Assembly: GCA_043553855.1 (NCBI GenBank)
Contig: CP121336.1
Coordinates: 2,852,001-2,916,000, forward strand
DNA length: 64,000 bases
Reading direction: 5' to 3'
Origin: JAUIAS01 sp030425395
GTDB lineage: Bacteria > Pseudomonadota > Alphaproteobacteria > Rhodobacterales > Rhodobacteraceae
Each line of letters begins with the position of its first letter. Position 1 is the stretch's first letter. The notes beneath the pieces were generated by a model, which searched no databases, was not told the origin of the DNA, and saw only the letters and a program-made list of their open reading frames with translations. Below are positions 60,137 through 64,000 of this stretch, piece after piece. The position numbers were made by a program, and so were the translations under genes.

Positions 60137-60823
60137 ATGGCCGAAGAAAAACTGGAAACGCCCGCGCGCATCGACAACCGGATGCCCGGCACGATGAAAT
60201 CCGGGCTGGGCACGGTGCCGTGGACGATCAAGGGGGAACTGATCCTCAATTGTAACTGCACGGTCTTCTGCCCCTGCGTGGTCAGCCTCGGGCTGCATCC
60301 GCCGACCGAGGGCCATTGCCAGACATGGGGTGGCGTGCGTATCGACGAGGGCCAGTATGGCGATGTGGATTTGTCAGGGCTCAACATCGGGTTGCTGATC
60401 GAAATCCCCGGCATGATGAGCCGTGGCAACTGGAAGGTCGCGCTGTTCATCGACGACCGTGCCAGCGACGAGGCGTATAACGCGCTTGTCGATATCTTCT
60501 CGGGCAAGGCCAAGGGAACGACCGGCCTGTTTCAGGTTCTGGTGGGCGAGATCATCGGCGTGGAACGGCAGCCGGTCAGCTACGAAACCGACGGCAACAC
60601 CCGCCACATCACGGTTGGCCGCAAGATCGAAGGCGTGGTCTATCCCGTCGAAGGCAAGAATCCCGACGAAGAGATCGTCATCACGAACACCAAATACTGG
60701 ATGGGCCCGGATATCACCGTCGCCACCGCCAGCAAGGGCCGCGTGCGCGCCTTTGGTCGGGTGTGGGATTTCGGTGGACGGTCCGCCGAGATTTGTCAGA
60801 TCGACTGGAAAGGCCCGCGCTAA
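60137..60823 (+). CDS. DUF1326 protein
   Basis: This 228 residue soluble protein has the DUF1326 features WTIKGELILNCNCTVFCPCV (three close Cys), HCQTWGGVRIDEGQYGDVDL and VIEGVVYPVEGKNPDEEIVI-like sequence. The Cys-rich start suggests a metal site. The ATG at 60137 is used; a TTG at 60116 is in frame. Its stop overlaps the DinB start by 1 bp. DUF2182-DUF1326 pairs are common and of unknown role. Confidence 0.82.
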   Translation: MAEEKLETPARIDNRMPGTMKSGLGTVPWTIKGELILNCNCTVFCPCVVSLGLHPPTEGHCQTWGGVRIDEGQYGDVDLSGLNIGLLIEIPGMMSRGNWKVALFIDDRASDEAYNALVDIFSGKAKGTTGLFQVLVGEIIGVERQPVSYETDGNTRHITVGRKIEGVVYPVEGKNPDEEIVITNTKYWMGPDITVATASKGRVRAFGRVWDFGGRSAEICQIDWKGPR

Positions 60824-61323
60824 TGGTGGACGCCGGATATTGCCAGCTCATGGCGCGTTACAATACGTGGCAGAACCGGCAATATCTGTCGTTTCTCGAA
60901 CCGCTCGACCCCAAGAAGCTGACGCGTGATCGCAAGGCGTTCTTTGGGTCGATTTTGGGCACGCTCAACCATCTTCTTTGGGGCGACGCAATGTGGATGT
61001 CCCGTTTTGATGGGGGCGCGCCGCCCGTGGGCGAGATACGAGACAGCCCGTCGCTGTATCCGACGCTGGCGTCTTTCGGGGCCAGCAGAATCTCGATGGA
61101 TGCGCGTATCGAACGCTGGGCTGCGTTGTTGATGCCAGACGATCTTCGTGGCGATCTGTCTTGGTATTCTCACGCCGCGCGCCGCGATATGGCTCTGTCG
61201 AAAGCCGCTTGCGTGGCCCATTTCTTTAACCACCAGACCCACCATCGCGGTCAGGTGCATGCGATGTTGACCTCGGCGGGATTGAACGCGCCGGTGTCGG
61301 ATTTGTTTCTCATGCCGGAGTGA
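60823..61323 (+). CDS. DinB-family metal-binding protein
   Basis: This 166 residue four-helix protein has the three His metal site: H in GTLNHLLWGDAMW and the HxxxH of CVAHFFNHQTHHRGQVHAML. DinB-like proteins include thiol transferases with mycothiol or bacillithiol; the name DinB does not imply DNA damage function here. It overlaps DUF1326 by 1 bp, and dmdA follows with a start about 5 bp after its stop. Confidence 0.85.
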   Translation: MVDAGYCQLMARYNTWQNRQYLSFLEPLDPKKLTRDRKAFFGSILGTLNHLLWGDAMWMSRFDGGAPPVGEIRDSPSLYPTLASFGASRISMDARIERWAALLMPDDLRGDLSWYSHAARRDMALSKAACVAHFFNHQTHHRGQVHAMLTSAGLNAPVSDLFLMPE

Positions 61324-61328
61324 CGCGG

Positions 61329-62429
61329 ATGACGCTCATTTCTCTTTCGCGCCGTTTGCGGCGCACACCCTTTTCCGAAGGCGTCGAAGCCGCCGGGGTC
61401 AAGGCGTATACTGTCTATAACCATATGCTGCTGCCCACGGTGTTCCGTTCAGTGCAGGAGGATTACCGTCACCTCAAGGAAAAGGTGCAGCTTTGGGACG
61501 TCGCGGTTGAACGTCAGGTGGAACTGCGCGGCCCAGACGCCGGGCGGCTGATGCAGATGCTGACCCCGCGCGATCTGCGCGGCATGTTGCCGGGGCAGTG
61601 TTTCTATGTGCCCATCGTGGACGAAACCGGCGGGATGCTGAATGATCCCGTTGCCGTCAAACTGGCCGAGGACCGCTGGTGGATTTCCATCGCGGACAGC
61701 GATTTGTTGTTCTGGGTCAAAGGGATCGCCTATGGTTACCGGCTGGATGTGCTGGTCGAGGAACCCGATGTGTCGCCGCTGGCGGTGCAGGGGCCACATG
61801 CCGAAGACGTGGTCGCGGCGGTCTTTGGCGACAGGGTGCGGGATGTGCGGTTCTTTCGCTTCGGCGTGTTTGATTTCCAGGGGCGCGATATGGTGGTGGC
61901 CCGCTCGGGCTATTCCAAGCAGGGCGGCTTCGAGATATATCTCGAAGGGGCCGATATGGGCATGGACCTGTGGAACGCCCTGATGGAGGCCGGACGCCAA
62001 TGGGATATCCATGCAGGCTGTCCCAACCTCATCGAAAGGATCGAGGGCGGCTTGCTGAGCTATGGCAACGACATGGACCGTCGCAACACGCCCCATGAAT
62101 GCGGACTGGGCCGGTTCTGCAATACGCAGACGGCGATTGGCTGCGTGGGGCGCGATGCGCTGCTGCGGGTTGCGGTCGAAGGCCCGGTGCAACAGGTGCG
62201 GGCCATCGAAATCCACGGTGATGTGCCGCCTTGCGATCGTATCTGGCCACTGATGGATGGTGAAATGCAGGTCGGGCGCGTCACCTCGGCGGCATGGTCG
62301 CCGGATTTCGAATGCGGTGTGGCCATCGGCATGGTGCGGATGACCCACTGGAATTCGGGAACCGATCTTGACGTGATGACCCCGGATGGGCCGCGCGCGG
62401 TCAGCGTGCATGAAACCTTCTGGATCTGA
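61329..62429 (+). CDS. dmdA: dimethylsulfoniopropionate demethylase
   Basis: DmdA moves a methyl group from DMSP to tetrahydrofolate, the first step of the demethylation pathway, and gives methylmercaptopropionate. The 366 residue GcvT-type protein has RRLRRTPFSEGVEAAGVKAY, TVYNHMLLPTVFRSVQEDYR, LWDVAVERQVELRGPDAGRL, MLTPRDLRGMLPGQCFYVP and SGYSKQGGFEIYLEGAD. Its strong likeness to roseobacter DmdA and the adjacent acuI separate it from plain aminomethyltransferases. The ATG at 61329 is used; a GTG at 61320 overlaps the DinB stop. Confidence 0.88.
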   Translation: MTLISLSRRLRRTPFSEGVEAAGVKAYTVYNHMLLPTVFRSVQEDYRHLKEKVQLWDVAVERQVELRGPDAGRLMQMLTPRDLRGMLPGQCFYVPIVDETGGMLNDPVAVKLAEDRWWISIADSDLLFWVKGIAYGYRLDVLVEEPDVSPLAVQGPHAEDVVAAVFGDRVRDVRFFRFGVFDFQGRDMVVARSGYSKQGGFEIYLEGADMGMDLWNALMEAGRQWDIHAGCPNLIERIEGGLLSYGNDMDRRNTPHECGLGRFCNTQTAIGCVGRDALLRVAVEGPVQQVRAIEIHGDVPPCDRIWPLMDGEMQVGRVTSAAWSPDFECGVAIGMVRMTHWNSGTDLDVMTPDGPRAVSVHETFWI

Positions 62430-62488
62430 CACGGAAAAACGAAACGCAAAGCCGCGCATCGCGTGGCCAAATTTCAAGGAGAAACGAC

Positions 62489-63478
62489 ATGTTCAACGCA
62501 TTGGTTGTGCGCAAGGATGAAGAGAGCGGCAAGACCGCAGCGGCGGTCGAGCAGGTTGCGATTGACGCCCTTCCCGAAGGCGAAGTCATCGTGGCGGTGG
62601 ATTACTCGACCGTGAACTACAAGGACGGCCTGTGCATCGGGCCCGGCGGTGGGCTGGTGCGCAACTATCCCCACGTTCCGGGAATTGATTTTGCCGGAAC
62701 CGTCGAAGCTTCGGAGGATGACCGGTATGCCCCCGGTGACAAGGTCGTGCTGACCGGTTGGCGCGTCGGTGAAAACCGCTGGGGCGGTTACGCGCAAAAG
62801 GCACGGGTCAAGGCCGACATGCTGGTGCCGCTGCCCGAGGGGCTGGACACCCGGCAGGCCATGGCCGTCGGCACCGCCGGTCTCACTGCGATGCTGGCGG
62901 TTATGGCGCTGGAAGATCACGGGATCAAGGACGGGCCGGTTCTGGTTACCGGTGCCGCAGGGGGCGTGGGCTCTGTCGCCACGGCAATCCTGGCCAAGCT
63001 GGGGCACAAGGTGGCGGCTGTCACCGGGCGTCCCGATCAGGCCGATTACCTGACGTCGCTGGGGGCCTCCGAAATCATCGCCCGCGAAGAACTGACCGAA
63101 GTGACCCGCAAACCGCTTGAGGCCGAACGCTGGGGCGGCTGCGTCGATGCGGTGGGTGGCGCAATGCTGGGACGGGTTCTCAAGCAGATGCACTACGGGT
63201 CGTCCGTGGCGGCGATCGGTCTTGCCGGTGGCGCTGCAATCGAAGGCGCGCTGGTCACGCCGTTCATCCTGCGCGGGGTCAACCTGCTGGGCATCGACAG
63301 CGTGATGCAACCCTATGAAAACCGCCTGCGGGCATGGCAGCGGATCAGCCAAGATCTGCCCATGGACCAGCTTGAGGCGATGATCCAGCCCGCAACCCTG
63401 TCGGACCTGCCCGCGCTGGGCAAGGATATCCTCAAGGGTCAGGTCAAGGGCCGCGTTGTGGTGGATGTGAACGCCTGA
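62489..63478 (+). CDS. acuI: acryloyl-CoA reductase
   Basis: AcuI reduces toxic acryloyl-CoA, a product of DMSP breakdown, to propionyl-CoA with NADPH. The 329 residue medium-chain reductase has MFNALVVRKDEESGKTAAAV, SGLCIGPGGG-like NYKDGLCIGPGGGLVRNYPH, PGIDFAGTVEAS, and the NADPH motif VLVTGAAGGVGSVATAIL. It lies 59 bp after dmdA with AAGGAG before its ATG, so they share a transcript. Confidence 0.93.
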   Translation: MFNALVVRKDEESGKTAAAVEQVAIDALPEGEVIVAVDYSTVNYKDGLCIGPGGGLVRNYPHVPGIDFAGTVEASEDDRYAPGDKVVLTGWRVGENRWGGYAQKARVKADMLVPLPEGLDTRQAMAVGTAGLTAMLAVMALEDHGIKDGPVLVTGAAGGVGSVATAILAKLGHKVAAVTGRPDQADYLTSLGASEIIAREELTEVTRKPLEAERWGGCVDAVGGAMLGRVLKQMHYGSSVAAIGLAGGAAIEGALVTPFILRGVNLLGIDSVMQPYENRLRAWQRISQDLPMDQLEAMIQPATLSDLPALGKDILKGQVKGRVVVDVNA

Positions 63479-63499
63479 GGCCATCGGGCCGGTTTGATG

Positions 63500-63652
63500 A
63501 GCGGGGCGGCAGCCCCCCCGCGCCCCGGAGGGGGGCAGACGATAAGCGGCGGGGGGTAGCCCCGCCGCACCCCGGATGGGGTGCAAACGATAAGCGGCGG
63601 GGGGCTCTGCCCCCCGCACCCCCCGGGATATTTTCAGCAAGAGAAAAAGGCG
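63500..63652. repeat. tandem hairpin repeats with 3'-end repeat element
   Basis: About three 48-50 bp units, with hairpins such as GCACCCCGGATGGGGTGC (63567-63584), end in the minus-strand element CTTTTTCTCTTGCTGAAAAT, then ATCCCGGGGGG. The layout is the same as the array at 6611, and it separates acuI from the convergent glycosyltransferase. Confidence 0.8.
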
Positions 63653-63700
63653 GCTGGGTCAGGCCCGTTTAGGGGGGCGGTCAGTCAAGGAGGGCCCCCG

Positions 63701-64000
63701 TCAGGGGGTGGACCAGAGGGTCTCGTAGACGGCGCCAATGCCTGTGGCTTCGGTTTCGGCGCTGAACCGGCTTTGGGCGGTCGCGCGCGCGGCGCGGGCG
63801 GCGGCGCTGTGGGCATCGAGATCGCCGAGCAGTCCTGTGAGCGCGGCGGCGGCGGCGATAGCATCTTCGCGGGGCACCACGCGACCGGCCTGATCCTGTG
63901 CCGAGAACGCTCTGTAGTAGCCTGTATCGCTGGCGACAAACGGCGTGGCGGCGGCCATCGCTTCGAGCGGGACCATGCCGTAGCCTTCATAGCGTGGCAG
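63701..64000 (-). CDS. glycosyltransferase family 4 (5' part outside window)
   Basis: The minus-strand frame ending at 63701 runs off the right edge, so only the C-terminal ~99 residues are visible. They include the GT4 nucleotide-sugar site E-x7-E in LPRYEGYGMVPLEAMAAATP and VASDTGYYRA, then AGRVVPREDAIAAAAA. The family makes lipopolysaccharide or other glycans; the sugar is unknown. Confidence 0.82.
   Translation of the reverse strand: MPRYEGYGMVPLEAMAAATPFVASDTGYYRAFSAQDQAGRVVPREDAIAAAAALTGLLGDLDAHSAAARAARATAQSRFSAETEATGIGAVYETLWSTP

Noticed and set aside
61329..62429. Calling the DmdA-like protein a glycine cleavage aminomethyltransferase (GcvT)
   Set aside because: It has the fold, but the N-terminus and core motifs look like DmdA, acuI is adjacent, and no gcvH or gcvP is nearby.

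Overview
The window reads as an ordinary chromosomal stretch of a high-GC marine alphaproteobacterium of the Rhodobacteraceae (roseobacter group). Signs of this are a dmdA-acuI pair for dimethylsulfoniopropionate (DMSP), an alphaproteobacterial permuted two-piece tmRNA, a GTTC-N7-GTTC SOS box, a TTAA-N7-TTAA CtrA-type box, the ATP synthase zeta-type inhibitor, a separate corrinoid protein and homocysteine methyltransferase in the manner of a split methionine synthase, and GC-rich repeats placed after genes. I see no phage, transposase, CRISPR array, rRNA or tRNA gene. Several gene starts were moved from the longest ORF to an internal start supported by a ribosome binding site, a start/stop overlap or the family N-terminus.

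Layout. 1-6.6 kb: a GAF-cyclase cut by the left edge, folB-folP-glmM, and two divergent EamA transporters. 6.6-13.3 kb: a hairpin repeat array, a class V aminotransferase, a secreted cysteine-rich repeat protein, two overlapping Lrp/AsnC regulators divergent from ilvC, a UbiH-like monooxygenase and a HAD phosphatase. 13.4-20.2 kb: a GntR regulator, an NfrB-like membrane glycosyltransferase behind a CtrA-type box, carA, a YqeY protein, a DUF2244 protein, a YSC84 protein and hemB. 20.3-30.8 kb: a small membrane protein, mfd, a TPR protein with an MFS transporter, and an acyl-CoA ligase / DsbA-like / K+ channel operon divergent from an XRE-cupin regulator. 30.9-34.6 kb: purM-purN, rnd, a lipoprotein. 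34.7-40.4 kb: sufE, DUF1638, a corrinoid protein, a radical SAM protein behind an SOS box, a methyltransferase, a homocysteine methyltransferase, and the ATPase inhibitor. 40.6-49.4 kb: purC-purS-purQ, dctB-dctD, rne, a TusA-family gene. 49.5-57.6 kb: ccdA, a 2-oxoglutarate dioxygenase, an alpha/beta-hydrolase-like protein with a P450, a class I aldolase, small conserved genes, sspB and chrA. 57.7-64 kb: ssrA, a DUF4345 protein, a GntR regulator, the DUF2182-DUF1326-DinB-dmdA-acuI operon, and a glycosyltransferase cut by the right edge.

How they work together. Folate synthesis (folB, folP), one-carbon and methionine genes (corrinoid protein, homocysteine methyltransferase, dmdA) and five purine genes all touch folate-linked one-carbon flow. 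dmdA and acuI carry out the first step of DMSP demethylation and acryloyl-CoA detoxification. ssrA and sspB, 1.5 kb apart, supply the tag and the ClpXP adaptor of ribosome rescue.

The most unusual points are a FolB fused to a degenerate amino-acid-kinase-like domain, a DctD whose AAA+ domain lacks GAFTGA, the SOS box in front of the radical SAM gene, the CtrA-type box in front of the glycosyltransferase, and a repeat family that nearly always sits just after a stop codon in the sense orientation of that gene. Nothing here is plainly a wholly new system.
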